NCBI RefSeq assembly: GCF_024642105.1
Contig: NZ_JAHEBT010000055.1
Location: 1 to 64,000 of the forward strand
Origin: Flavobacterium sp.
GTDB taxonomy: Bacteria; Bacteroidota; Bacteroidia; Flavobacteriales; Flavobacteriaceae
Length of the DNA stretch: 64,000 nt
Reading direction: 5' to 3'
Under the pieces are notes generated by a model. The model made no database searches and was not told where the DNA came from. It worked only from the letters and a program-made list of their open reading frames with translations. Within the stretch, counting starts at the first letter, position 1. Every line of letters begins with the position of its first letter. Positions 38,675-47,237 of the stretch are shown here, one piece after another. The position numbers were made by a program, and so were the translations under genes.

Positions 38675-38702
38675 GTCGGTTGTTGGTTGTCGGTTGTCAG
38701 TT
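38675..38702. repeat. Heptamer tract, 4 units (TCGGTTG family)
   Basis: TCGGTTG, TTGGTTG, TCGGTTG and TCAGTTG follow the stop codon of the nucleotidyltransferase gene directly. It is a short tract of the heptamer family seen at 30861 and 35929. Confidence 0.8.
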
Positions 38703-38734
38703 GAAATGATACGGTTGTTGAAAAAATATATAGT

Positions 38735-39736
38735 ATGAGTTCATCTATTATACATGTTGTACTTACTGGAGGAGTGGGAAGTCGTTTGTGGCCTCTCTCT
38801 CGTAAAAGTCAACCCAAACAGTATTTAGAATTGTTTGAGGGGAAATCGTTGTTTGAAATGACTGTGGCTCGCAATAGTCATTTGGTTGATCAGGTTGTGG
38901 TGGTGGGTAATGTGGATAATTGTCATTTGAGTCGCAAGGTGTTGGAAAAAACACAAACCTCATATATTGACATTGTAGAAGCGACACCAAGAAATACCGC
39001 AGCAGCCATAGCTTTTGCTGCTTTTGCCGCTGCCCCTGATGCGATTTTGATTGTTACTCCTTCGGATCATATCATTGATGAAATGGAAGCCTACACTAGT
39101 GCAATCACGGAAGCTATTGCCAAGGCTCAGAACAATTATATCGTTACTTTTGGGATTGTTCCCACTAAACCTGAAACGGGTTTTGGTTATATTGAGTACC
39201 GTGGCGACACCGTACTTGCCTTTCGTGAAAAACCGAATAAAGCTACGGCTATTGATTTTATTTCTAGAGGTAATTTTTTGTGGAATAGCGGTATGTTTTG
39301 TTTCAAAGCCAGCGTTCTGTTAGATGAATTAAAAGCTTTTGAGCCTGAGGTGTATGCTAAAGCCCAACAAGCTTGGGAAGCCAATCAAGCAGGGCAATTG
39401 GATTACGATTTATCCATGGCTATTCCGTCTATTAGTATTGACTATGCCGTGATGGAACGTTCTAAAAAAATAAAAGTTGTGGCTTCGCAATTTGCTTGGT
39501 CTGATTTGGGCTCGTTTGAGTCGGTGTATGATTATTTAGTCGCTCAAGGTCATCCCGTGGATGCCCAAGGGAATATGGTGATTGGTACGGATGTTTTTTC
39601 GACTTTTATTGGATTAAAGAATACCATTTTTGTCAGTACGCCTGATGCTAATTTGATTTTGCAAAAAGAACAATCACAAGATGTAAAATACATCTACAAT
39701 GAGCTGGAACGACAAGGCTCTGATTTGTTGAATTAA
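38735..39736 (+). CDS. manC: Mannose-1-phosphate guanylyltransferase
   Basis: It makes GDP-mannose from mannose-1-phosphate and GTP, the precursor of mannose, fucose and rhamnose-type GDP sugars. The 333-residue product has the nucleotide-binding signature LTGGVGSRLWPLSRKSQPKQ at 10-29, PRNTAAAIAFAAFAA, TPSDHII, FGYIEY, FREKPN and NFLWNSGMFCFKAS, then SIDYAVMERS and FAWSDLGS. The C-terminal phosphomannose isomerase domain of the bifunctional enzymes is absent, so it is monofunctional. It belongs with the polysaccharide locus. Confidence 0.93.
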   Translation: MSSSIIHVVLTGGVGSRLWPLSRKSQPKQYLELFEGKSLFEMTVARNSHLVDQVVVVGNVDNCHLSRKVLEKTQTSYIDIVEATPRNTAAAIAFAAFAAAPDAILIVTPSDHIIDEMEAYTSAITEAIAKAQNNYIVTFGIVPTKPETGFGYIEYRGDTVLAFREKPNKATAIDFISRGNFLWNSGMFCFKASVLLDELKAFEPEVYAKAQQAWEANQAGQLDYDLSMAIPSISIDYAVMERSKKIKVVASQFAWSDLGSFESVYDYLVAQGHPVDAQGNMVIGTDVFSTFIGLKNTIFVSTPDANLILQKEQSQDVKYIYNELERQGSDLLN

Positions 39737-39748
39737 AAAAATAATTTA

Positions 39749-39863
39749 CGATATACGATATACGATGTACGATGTACGATGTACGATTTACGAAGTTAAA
39801 GATTAATAAGAGGAACATAGATTGAAGAAATTAAATTAATTTACGATATACGATTTACGAAAT
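39749..39863. repeat. TACGANN heptamer tracts
   Basis: At 39752-39795 seven-base units TACGATA, TACGATG, TACGATT and TACGAAG follow without interruption, and a shorter run lies at 39841-39863. The region begins soon after the manC stop. Similar tracts occur at 42316-42360, 42778-42808, 44380-44435, 44725-44758, 45590-45625 and around 47325-47350. Confidence 0.85.
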
Positions 39864-39876
39864 ACTAATATAAAAT

Positions 39877-42318
39877 ATGAAAAAATTACTCTTTATCGCC
39901 TTTTTGTTTTTTGCGTTGACGCCAACCCATTCAGTCGTTGCTCAAGACTTATTAAAAGGGCAAAATTTAAGTACACTTAAAGTGGATTATTTGTCCGATG
40001 CTGATTTGGCTAAATTGCGTATACAATTACAAAATAATAATATGACGATTGACCAGGCGGAACCAATGGCTTTGGCTAAAGGGATGCCGGCAGCTGAATT
40101 TGCTAAATTAAAGGCGCGTTTGGGAACTCCTATGGCAGCCAATACCAAAAAAGGGAATGCTACTGAAAGTACAGAAATTTTAGGAAGAGTGCAAGATCCT
40201 ATTGTCAATACCAAGGTCAAAGACGAAGCCAACGCTTTGGTGTTTGGATCAGAATTGTTTGATACACCTACCTTGAATTTTGAGCCCAATTTGAAATTGG
40301 CTACTCCAGTGAATTACGTTTTAGGACCAGGTGACGAATTGCAAATTAGTGTCTATGGTATCCAAGAGTTTAGCGATGCGGTTCCAGTAACCGTAGAAGG
40401 AAAAGTGAACATTCAGTACGTAGGGCAAATTGCTGTTTCTGGAATGACCATTGAAGCGGCTACCGTAAAAATTAAAAATGCCATTGCAAAAGTATACAGC
40501 ACAGTTCGTTCGGGACAATCACAGGTTGGAGTGAGTTTAAGTCGTATTCGCACTATCAAGGTTACTTTGATTGGGAGTAAACAACCGGGTAATTATTCGG
40601 TTTCCTCTTTAGCAACGGTGTATAATGCTTTATTCTTGGGTGGTGGTCCAGCTCAAAATGGCAGTTACCGTAATATTGAATTGATTCGCAACAACAAAGT
40701 ATACCGTACCATTGATTTGTACCGTTTTTTGGTGAATGGTAATCAGTCGGATAATATAGGATTGAAAGACAATGATGTGATTCGCATTCCAGCCTATACC
40801 CAACGCGTGACTTTAGAAGGTCAATTGCAACGTCCTGGTATTTTCGAAATGAAAAAAGGCGAAAGCTTTAGCGATTTGGTTCGTTTTGCTTCCGGATTTA
40901 CGGATGTGGCTTTTACGGCTTCGGTATCGGTTTTACAAAAAACAAGCAAAGAATTCAAAGTACGTGATGTCAAAGCCGCTGAATTTGCTAGTTATACCCC
41001 ACAAGCGGGTGATGTGATCACGGTCAATCGAATTTTGAATCGTTTTCAAAATCGTATCAGTATTCAAGGAGCAGTTTTTCGCCCTAATACCTATTCGTTT
41101 TACGAAGGTATGCGCATTGCTGATTTGGTAGCCAAAGCCGATGGTTTGAAAGAAGATGCTTATATGACTCGTGCCACAATTGTAAGAGTGAAAGACGATT
41201 TAACCAAAGAAACTGTTTCAGTAAATTTAGCGAAAGCCTTATCGGGTGATTCTCAAGCGAATATTGTCTTAGACAAAGAAGATGTAGTGACTGTCTATTC
41301 TATTTTGGATTTCAAAGAAGAATACAAAGTAACCATTGATGGCGAAATCAAACAACCAGGAGAATACGATTTTCATCCCGCTTTGACCTTGAATGATTTA
41401 TTAGTGCAAGCTGGCGGATTAATTGGATCGGCCTCTAAAAGAGTAGAAGTTGCACGTATGATTCAATCAGAAGACATTGATAATACCAATACCGCTCGTG
41501 CGGAATTGTTCAATATCGAAATTACTCCAACAAACAACGAACAAGCTCAAAACTTTGTGCTAGCCCCTTTTGATGTAGTGAACATTCGCAAGATGGCGGT
41601 CTATGAAAAACCAGAGATGGTAACCGTATCTGGAGCTGTTACCTATGGAGGGAAATACGTATTGGCAGATAAAAAAGAAAAAGTATACAGTCTGATTCAA
41701 CGCGCTGGTGGCTTAACGCCTTTGGCCAATGCAAAAGGAGTAAAAATCAAACGCCCGATTTCGGCCAAACAAATTGAAGATTTAGAAAATGTCAATATTG
41801 ACTTATCTAAAAATGTAATCGATGCTACAATTACTAAAAAAGATACTGTTAAGAATAAGGCGGTTAAGAAATTAAAAGAAGAACTGAAATATGCTACCAT
41901 TCCTGTGGATTGGGATCGTGTTGTACGTAATCCGAATAGTCGTACTAATATTACTTTGCTTCCTGGAGATGAAATTGAGGTAGCCGCGTTTAGTGAGAGT
42001 GTGAAAGTAACGGGTAATGTGTTGTTGACTTCGGAAATACCGTATAATAGCGGCAGAGGAATCAATTATTATTTGAATGCTGTGGGAGGAACCGATGCTA
42101 AAGCTTGGAAGAAAAAAGCCTATGTGATTTACCCTAATGGAAAAGCAGCGGTAACCGGATCCTTCTTATTTTTCAAATCGTATCCTAAAGTGACACCTGG
42201 ATCTCAGATTATTATTCCTGAAAAGCCAGAAACCAAGAAGATGAGTACGGGAGAATGGGTGAGTATTGGTAGTGTGATGACGAGTTTGGCGTTGTTGATT
42301 GTAACGGCGTTTAAATAA
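39877..42318 (+). CDS. Polysaccharide export outer-membrane protein with SLBB domains (Wza-like)
   Basis: Proteins of this type form the exit channel for surface polysaccharide. The 813-residue product has a signal peptide (residues 1-23), a coiled or linker region, the Poly_export domain at about 145-225 (VNYVLGPGDELQISVYGIQE, GKVNIQYVGQIAVSGMTIEA), and then several SLBB repeats (SLATVYNALFLGGGP, RVTLEGQLQRPGIFEMKKGE, ISIQGAVFRPNTYSFYEGMR, KVTIDGEIKQPGEYDFHPAL, MVTVSGAVTYGGKYVLADKK). A last hydrophobic segment (SIGSVMTSLALLIVTAF) is near the end. It is much longer than enteric Wza (about 380), which is usual for Bacteroidota. Confidence 0.92.
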   Translation: MKKLLFIAFLFFALTPTHSVVAQDLLKGQNLSTLKVDYLSDADLAKLRIQLQNNNMTIDQAEPMALAKGMPAAEFAKLKARLGTPMAANTKKGNATESTEILGRVQDPIVNTKVKDEANALVFGSELFDTPTLNFEPNLKLATPVNYVLGPGDELQISVYGIQEFSDAVPVTVEGKVNIQYVGQIAVSGMTIEAATVKIKNAIAKVYSTVRSGQSQVGVSLSRIRTIKVTLIGSKQPGNYSVSSLATVYNALFLGGGPAQNGSYRNIELIRNNKVYRTIDLYRFLVNGNQSDNIGLKDNDVIRIPAYTQRVTLEGQLQRPGIFEMKKGESFSDLVRFASGFTDVAFTASVSVLQKTSKEFKVRDVKAAEFASYTPQAGDVITVNRILNRFQNRISIQGAVFRPNTYSFYEGMRIADLVAKADGLKEDAYMTRATIVRVKDDLTKETVSVNLAKALSGDSQANIVLDKEDVVTVYSILDFKEEYKVTIDGEIKQPGEYDFHPALTLNDLLVQAGGLIGSASKRVEVARMIQSEDIDNTNTARAELFNIEITPTNNEQAQNFVLAPFDVVNIRKMAVYEKPEMVTVSGAVTYGGKYVLADKKEKVYSLIQRAGGLTPLANAKGVKIKRPISAKQIEDLENVNIDLSKNVIDATITKKDTVKNKAVKKLKEELKYATIPVDWDRVVRNPNSRTNITLLPGDEIEVAAFSESVKVTGNVLLTSEIPYNSGRGINYYLNAVGGTDAKAWKKKAYVIYPNGKAAVTGSFLFFKSYPKVTPGSQIIIPEKPETKKMSTGEWVSIGSVMTSLALLIVTAFK

Positions 42319-42377
42319 TTTACGATATATGAGGTACGATTTACGAAGTACGATATACGATTTAATAATGTACCCAT

Positions 42378-42724
42378 TTGAAAATGTATCAATTCGTGTG
42401 TACGAAATAAGAGGCAATAGCCATTAGGCAATAGGCAATAGAAAAGTACTTAGTATTCAGTTATTAGTGCTCAGCATAAACTAAAATATGTAGTTTTTAA
42501 ATTTACAAAGTATGATTTAGAAATGTACTAATTTGAAAATTTGAAAATGTATCAATTCGTGAATACGAAATAAGAGGCAATAGCCATTAGGCAATAGGCA
42601 ATAGAAAAGTACTTAGTATTCAGTTATTAGTGCTCAGCATAAACTAAAATATGTAGTTTTTAAATTTACAAAGTATGATTTAGAAATGTACTAATTTGAA
42701 AATTTGAAAATGTATCAATTCGTG
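42378..42724. repeat. 163-base tandem repeat
   Basis: Two copies (42378-42540 and 42541-42703) and a 21-base partial third have an exact period of 163. The unit runs from TTGAAAATGTATCAATTCGT through AGGCAATAGCCATTAGGC and AGTGCTCAGCATAAACTAAA. A third, diverged copy occurs at about 44454-44612, after the next gene. Confidence 0.92.
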
Positions 42725-42735
42725 TAAGTAGCACT

Positions 42736-42770
42736 ACACGTTCCCCTCTTGAGAGGGGTTAGGGGTGTGT
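42736..42770 (-). repeat. Short-loop composite hairpin element, inverted orientation
   Basis: TACACGTTCCCCTCTTGAGA followed by GGGGTTAGGGGTGTGTTA, the reverse orientation relative to the copies at 37496-37915. It directly follows TCAATTCGTGTAAGTAGCAC, the block that precedes every inverted copy (42725, 44630, 45690, 47219 and 47482). Confidence 0.88.
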
Positions 42771-42863
42771 TAAAGATGTACGAGATATGAAGTACGATTT
42801 ACGAAGTAGAAAATTTAATCCCGACGCTTCGGGACAACATTAGAACAACGAATGCTTACTTGA

Positions 42864-43051
42864 GATTGCCTCACTGCGTTCGCAATGACAGGCGACCTAT
42901 AGACGCTATCAGATAAGAATTAATATAAAATCTGCGAATTAGTGATTGCGTCACTGCGTTTGCAATGATAGACGACCGATAAACGCTATTAGATAAGAAT
43001 TAATAAAAAATCTTCTAATTAAAGATTGCGTCACTGCGTTCGCAATGACAG
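42864..43051 (+). repeat. REP-like repeats, copies 3-5, in tandem array of ~80 bases
   Basis: Copies at 42864-42891, 42944-42971 and 43024-43051 are spaced by exactly 80 bases, with related spacer sequence (CGCTATCAGATAAGAATTAA between the first two and a near-identical version between the next). The last copy is followed by GATAACC-type heptamers and the ATG of the UDP-sugar dehydrogenase. Confidence 0.9.
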
Positions 43052-43082
43052 ACAACCGATAACCGACAACCACTAAACAATA

Positions 43083-44378
43083 ATGTCTTACAAACTTCAA
43101 GCTTTTATCAATAAAGAAAAATGTATTTCCGTAACTGGATTAGGTTACGTTGGATTGCCTTTGGCATTGGAGTTAGCGAAGCATTTTAAGGTTATTGGAT
43201 TTGATATTAATCAGGAGCGTATTGCGTTGATGCAAGAAGGGATTGATCCGTCTAAAGAATTAGATGCTACTGCTTTTGAGGGTTGTGATATTACTTTTAC
43301 GGCTGATGTTGTAGATTTACAACAGGCCCATTTCCATATTATAGGGGTGCCTACGGATATTGATTCCAATAAGGTACCGAATTTAAATCCGCTATTAGGT
43401 GCTACTAAAAGTGTGGCTTCGGCCTTGAAAAAAGGGGATGTGGTGGTGTATGAATCCACCGTATATCCCGGTTGTACCGAAGACGATTGCTTGCCTATCT
43501 TGGAATCCGTTTCGGGATTGCAAGGGGGTGTTGATTTTAAATACGGGTATAGTCCAGAACGTATTGTTCCGGGGGATAAGGTTCGTACTTTGACTACTAT
43601 TTTAAAAATAGTTTCGGGTAATGATGTCGAAGCCTTGGAATTGATTGCGGCGGTTTATGGTAGCATTATTAAAGCGGGATTGCATCGTGCGGAATCCATC
43701 AAAGTAGCTGAAGCTGCTAAGGTGATTGAAAATACCCAACGCGATATTAATATTTCGTTAATGAACGAATTGGCTATTATTTTTGATAAAATGGGCATTG
43801 ATACTCAAGCCGTGATTGCTGCTGCAGGGACTAAATGGAATTTTCATCCGTACCAACCTGGTTTGGTAGGAGGACATTGCATTAGTGTGGATCCCTTTTA
43901 TTTGATGCACAAAGCCAAAATGATTGGCATTGAACCTCAGGTGATTGCAGCAGGTCGTAGGGTGAATGATTTTATTCCGTCGTTTATTGCCAAACGCATT
44001 GTACAATCGTTGATTGAACAAGATAAAAATCCTGGGAAATCGAGAGTTTTGGTGATGGGCATTACCTTCAAAGAAGAAGTGTCTGACATTCGCAATTCGA
44101 AAGTAGTTGATTTAATCAAAGAGCTAGAAGATTATTCGATTGCCGTTGATGTGATTGACCCTTTTGGAAGTCCAGTAGAATTAGCACACGAATACAATAT
44201 TCATTTGAAAGCGGCACCCGAAGGACAATACGATAGTATTGTTTTGGCTGTAGGGCACCAAGTGTATCGTAGTATGCAACCATCTGACTTTGAAGTCTTG
44301 TCTAACGGACCTGTTTATCTTTTTGATATTAAAGGAGTATTGAAGCAGGAAGAGTATGTGAATTATTGGAGATTGTAA
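43083..44378 (+). CDS. Nucleotide-sugar dehydrogenase, TviB/WbpA type (UDP-HexNAc 6-dehydrogenase)
   Basis: It likely oxidises UDP-N-acetylglucosamine or -galactosamine to the uronate. The 431-residue product has ISVTGLGYVGLPLALELAKH, FDINQERI, GVPTDIDSNKVPNLNPL, YESTVYPGCTEDDCLPIL, SPERIVPGDK, VIENTQRDINISLMNELAII and the catalytic Cys266 in PGLVGGHCISVDPFYL, then FKEEVSDIRNSKVVDL. The PTDI and the long GGHCISVDPFYL block favour the TviB/WbpA/VipA branch over UDP-glucose dehydrogenase. It is flanked by repeats on both sides and needs a promoter in the repeat-filled gap. Confidence 0.9.
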   Translation: MSYKLQAFINKEKCISVTGLGYVGLPLALELAKHFKVIGFDINQERIALMQEGIDPSKELDATAFEGCDITFTADVVDLQQAHFHIIGVPTDIDSNKVPNLNPLLGATKSVASALKKGDVVVYESTVYPGCTEDDCLPILESVSGLQGGVDFKYGYSPERIVPGDKVRTLTTILKIVSGNDVEALELIAAVYGSIIKAGLHRAESIKVAEAAKVIENTQRDINISLMNELAIIFDKMGIDTQAVIAAAGTKWNFHPYQPGLVGGHCISVDPFYLMHKAKMIGIEPQVIAAGRRVNDFIPSFIAKRIVQSLIEQDKNPGKSRVLVMGITFKEEVSDIRNSKVVDLIKELEDYSIAVDVIDPFGSPVELAHEYNIHLKAAPEGQYDSIVLAVGHQVYRSMQPSDFEVLSNGPVYLFDIKGVLKQEEYVNYWRL

Positions 44379-44644
44379 GATATACGAGGTACGAAGTACG
44401 ATATACGATATATTAAGTACGATATACGAGGTACGATGTTTGAAATGTACTAATTTGAAAATATAGCAATTCGTGTATACAAAATAAGAGGCAATAGCCA
44501 TTAGGCAAAAGGCAATAGAAAAGTGATCAGTATTCAGTTATTAGTGCTCAGCATAAACTAAAATATGTAGTTTTTAAATTTACAAAGTATGATTTAGAAA
44601 TGTATTAATTTGAAAATGTACCAATTCGTGTAAGTAGCACTACA

Positions 44645-44722
44645 CGTTCCCCTCTTAAAATCGAAGATTCAACGATTCCAATACAACAATAAAAACTAGA
44701 GTTATAGGGGTTAGGGGTGTGT
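44645..44722 (-). repeat. Long-loop composite hairpin element, inverted orientation
   Basis: ACGTTCCCCTCTTAAAATCG ... ACTAGAGTTATAGGGGTTAG is the reverse complement form of the long-loop elements at 37588-37915. It is preceded by the same TAAGTAGCACTACACG block as the short-loop inverted copies. Confidence 0.88.
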
Positions 44723-44776
44723 TACAATTTACGAAGTACGAAGTACGATTTACGAAGTTTAACCAATACAACTAAA

Positions 44777-44804
44777 GATTGCTTCACTGCGTTTGCAATG
44801 ATAG
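44777..44804 (+). repeat. REP-like repeat, copy 6
   Basis: GATTGCTTCACTGCGTTTGC followed by AATGATAG. The preceding AACCAATACAACTAAA also precedes the copy at 47627, showing a larger duplicated block. Confidence 0.88.
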
Positions 44805-44917
44805 ACGACCAACAATTGAATACGATAAGAGCTTATCACAATTTGTGATAACTTTTACAATCAAAAGTTTCTATTTAATGAAACTTAAATTATATTTGTT
44901 CTCAATAATAAAAAAAG

Positions 44918-45274
44918 ATGAAGCCCCTTTTTGAAATTCTTTTTTTAGAAGACGCATTTGAGTTTTTGAAACAATTAGATCGAAAGCATTACGAGAAAGT
45001 GCTGTACAATATCCGTCGTGCACAAAATGAAACCAATTCTGATTTATTTAAGAAATTAACTAATGATATTTGGGAGTTTCGAACTTTGTATCATGGATTG
45101 CAATACAGACTTCTTGCTTTTTGGGACAAAACAGCAGCAACAGAAACCGTAGTTATTGCTACACATGGGTTCATAAAAAAACAAAGTAAAGTCCCTGACA
45201 AAGAAATTCAGAAAGCCATTCGATTGAAGATTCATTATTTTGAAGAACAACAAGTAGCAAACAAGAAAAAATGA
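44918..45274 (+). CDS. RelE/ParE-family toxin (HigB/Gp49-like)
   Basis: This 118-residue protein matches the phage-derived Gp49-like (DUF891) toxins. Relatives cleave mRNA on the ribosome. Visible blocks are EILFLEDAFEFLKQLDRKHY, NDIWEFRTLYHGLQYRLLAF and VVIATHGFIKKQSKVPDKEI; the last is the typical C-terminal segment with basic residues. The toxin gene is first and its stop overlaps the start of the antitoxin gene (ATGA at 45271-45274). This toxin-first order is typical of HigBA-like systems. Confidence 0.9.
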   Translation: MKPLFEILFLEDAFEFLKQLDRKHYEKVLYNIRRAQNETNSDLFKKLTNDIWEFRTLYHGLQYRLLAFWDKTAATETVVIATHGFIKKQSKVPDKEIQKAIRLKIHYFEEQQVANKKK

Positions 45275-45582
45275 AAACATATACCTTAGATCAAGTACAA
45301 GATGAACTTATCGGTAAGATAGGTACTGTATCGCGTGATATTTTTGAGTATGAACTTCAGATGGACTTAATTGGCAAGGCAATCAAGCAGACTCGAAAAG
45401 AAAGAAATTTAACCCAAGAAGAACTTGGAAAATTAATTGGAGTTCAGAAAGCTCAGATATCTAGAATTGAAAATAATGCTAGTAATGTTACCATGGATAC
45501 CTTATTGCGCGTTTTTACTGCATTAAAAGCAACGGTTAAATTACAGATTGAATTGCCTAATTTGAATATTAGCGTGGGCTAG
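45271..45582 (+). CDS. XRE-family antitoxin (HigA-like)
   Basis: This 103-residue protein has a Cro/C1-type helix-turn-helix at about residues 40-75 (IKQTRKERNLTQEELGKLIG, QKAQISRIENNASNVTMDTL). It ends with a short C-terminal tail likely to contact the toxin. The 4-base overlap with the toxin gene shows coupled translation. It would neutralise the toxin and bind the operon promoter. Confidence 0.9.
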   Translation: MKTYTLDQVQDELIGKIGTVSRDIFEYELQMDLIGKAIKQTRKERNLTQEELGKLIGVQKAQISRIENNASNVTMDTLLRVFTALKATVKLQIELPNLNISVG

Positions 45583-45864
45583 GATTTGGATTTACGAAGT
45601 ACGATATTAGATATACGATTTTAGCTTCGCTCCGTTCGGCTTCGCCTCGGGTCGATATGGGAATGTATCAATTTGAAAATGTAGCAATTCTTGTAAGGAG
45701 CACTACACGTTCCCCTCTTGAGAGGGGTTAGGGGTGTGTTAAAAATATACGATATACGAAGTTCAAAAAAAATGTGCCAATTTGAAATGTATCAATTTAG
45801 TTATTTGAAAAGCTAGTTTTTTATTAATAAACATATAAAATACTATTACCATAAAATGCCCCCT
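45583..45864. other. Repeat-filled gap after the toxin-antitoxin pair
   Basis: Contains TACGANN units (about 45590-45625), a GC-richer GCTTCGCTCCGTTCGGCTTC stretch (45629-45648) that recurs at about 47555, a short-loop composite hairpin (45708-45740, inverted) and A/T-rich DNA. No gene is visible. Confidence 0.75.
45708..45740 (-). repeat. Short-loop composite hairpin element, inverted orientation
   Basis: ACGTTCCCCTCTTGAGAGGG followed by GTTAGGGGTGTGTT. It is preceded by the GAAAATGTAGCAATTCTTGT and GCACTACACG block common to all inverted copies. Confidence 0.88.
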
Positions 45865-46227
45865 ATGGAAAATAATATACTAATTCCTTATACATCAGGA
45901 ATTGAATCGCAACCTATTGATGTATTAATTGAAAACGACACTGTTTGGCTTACTCAATTGCAAATGGTACAATTGTTTCAATCCACCAAACAAAATATTA
46001 GTTTGCATATTGCTACTATTTTTAAAGAGGGAGAATTAGAAGAAAATTCAACTGTCAAGGAATACTTGACAGTTCAAAATGAAGGAGAACGAAAAGTTAG
46101 TCGAAAAATTAAAATATACAATTTAGATGTAATCATTTCAGTAGGGTATCGAGTTAAGTCTAAAACAGGGACACAATTCAGAATTTGGGCAAACAAAATC
46201 TTAAAAGACTATTCCCAAGTAAATTAA
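45865..46227 (+). pseudogene. RhuM-family protein, C-terminally truncated
   Basis: The 120 residues match the N-terminal third of the RhuM (virulence protein/DNA-binding) family: YTSGIESQPIDVLIENDTVW, LTQLQMVQLFQSTKQNISLH, and SRKIKIYNLDVIISVGYRVK, then GTQFRIWANKILKDY. Full-length RhuM proteins are about 330 residues and continue after KDY, but here the frame reads SQVN and stops. The next gene begins two bases later. I read this as a remnant left by a deletion or rearrangement near 46213. An ATG three codons upstream (45856) is an alternative start. The fragment might still be expressed as a short DNA-binding domain. Confidence 0.75.
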
Positions 46228-46229
46228 AA

Positions 46230-47198
46230 ATGGATAAACGATTTACAGATATTATTCAATTGATTAAGCATTCTAGATCGAATGCAATAAGAGCTGTAAA
46301 TGCAGAACTTATCAATCTCTATTGGAATATAGGAAAATACATTAGCAATAAATTAATACAGTCCGAATGGGGAGATGGTGTAGTAACCGAATTAGCTAAA
46401 TATATTCAACAATCAGAACCTGAAATAAAAGGATTCTCTGATAAAAATATTTGGAGAATGAAACAGTTTTATGAAACTTATAAAGATTTTCCAAAACTCG
46501 TACCAGTGGTGAGAGAAATTAGTTGGACTCACAATATGCTTATATTTTCAAGGTGCAAAACGATAGAAGAAAAAGAGTTCTATTTAAAACTCGTTCAAGA
46601 AGAGAATTATAGCAAAAGAGAATTAGATCGACAGATTTCGGCAAGTTATTTCGAGCGAAACATGCTCGAAAACTCAAAATTATCGACAATGTTGAGAGAA
46701 AGTAAAAAAGACACAGAAGCACTATTCAAAGATAGTTATGTTTTTGAATTTTTAAATTTATCTGAACCTTACACCGAAAGGGAGTTACAACATGGACTAG
46801 TAAGACAAATGAAAAATTTTATACTAGAACTAGGAAAAGATTTTGTATTTATTGGAGAGGAATACAAATTACTTGTTGGGAACAGTGATTTTTTTCTCGA
46901 TCTACTTTTTTATCATCGTGGATTACAATGCTTGGTTGCCTTTGAATTAAAGACCGATAAATTTAAACCAGAGCACTTGGGACAACTCAATTTTTATTTA
47001 GAAGCTTTAGATCGTGATGTAAAAAAAGATAATGAAAATCCGAGTATCGGTGTTTTGTTATGTAAAGACAAAGACAATGAAGTAGTAGAATACGCATTAA
47101 GTAGAAGCCTTTCTCCAACTATGATAGCTGAATATACTACGCAATTGCCAGATAAACAACTTTTACAGAAAAAATTACACGACTTATTTGATCATTAG
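46230..47198 (+). CDS. YhcG/DUF1016-family PD-(D/E)XK nuclease-domain protein
   Basis: This 322-residue protein has the N-terminal DUF1016 helical domain (DIIQLIKHSRSNAIRAVNAE, INLYWNIGKYISNKLIQSEW, GFSDKNIWRMKQFYETY) and a C-terminal PD-(D/E)XK-type nuclease domain (FIGEEYKLLVGNSDFFLDLL, LVAFELKTDKFKPEHLGQL, PSIGVLLCKDKDNEVVEYAL). Asp in the FFLDLLFY segment and the Glu-x-Lys of FELK are the likely active site. It is full length, unlike the RhuM fragment upstream, so the truncation did not reach it. An upstream ATG inside the RhuM frame (46185) is in frame but adds no conserved sequence. Such genes are commonly found in mobile or defence islets, though this role is inferred. Confidence 0.88.
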   Translation: MDKRFTDIIQLIKHSRSNAIRAVNAELINLYWNIGKYISNKLIQSEWGDGVVTELAKYIQQSEPEIKGFSDKNIWRMKQFYETYKDFPKLVPVVREISWTHNMLIFSRCKTIEEKEFYLKLVQEENYSKRELDRQISASYFERNMLENSKLSTMLRESKKDTEALFKDSYVFEFLNLSEPYTERELQHGLVRQMKNFILELGKDFVFIGEEYKLLVGNSDFFLDLLFYHRGLQCLVAFELKTDKFKPEHLGQLNFYLEALDRDVKKDNENPSIGVLLCKDKDNEVVEYALSRSLSPTMIAEYTTQLPDKQLLQKKLHDLFDH

Positions 47199-47237
47199 TA
47201 ATTTAATAATATAACAATTCGTGTACCTTACACTACA

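Larger units (their letters stand above)
42319..43082. other. 764-base non-coding gap made almost wholly of repeats
   Basis: In order: a TACGANN tract (42316-42360), the 163-base tandem unit (42378-42724), a short-loop composite hairpin (42736-42770), more TACGANN units (42778-42808), and three REP-like copies (42864, 42944 and 43024) that reach almost to the next start codon. No gene is visible. Confidence 0.85.
44379..44917. other. 539-base repeat-filled gap
   Basis: Contains a TACGANN tract (44380-44435), a diverged copy of the 163-base unit (44454-44612), a long-loop composite hairpin (44645-44722, inverted), more TACGANN units (44725-44758) and a REP-like copy (44777-44804). The last ~100 bases before the toxin gene are A/T-rich and should contain its promoter, which I cannot define. 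Confidence 0.8.

Noticed and set aside
42378..43051. CRISPR array
   Set aside because: The repeats are tandem units (163 bases) or have related 80-base periods with similar spacers; there are no unique spacers and no cas genes.
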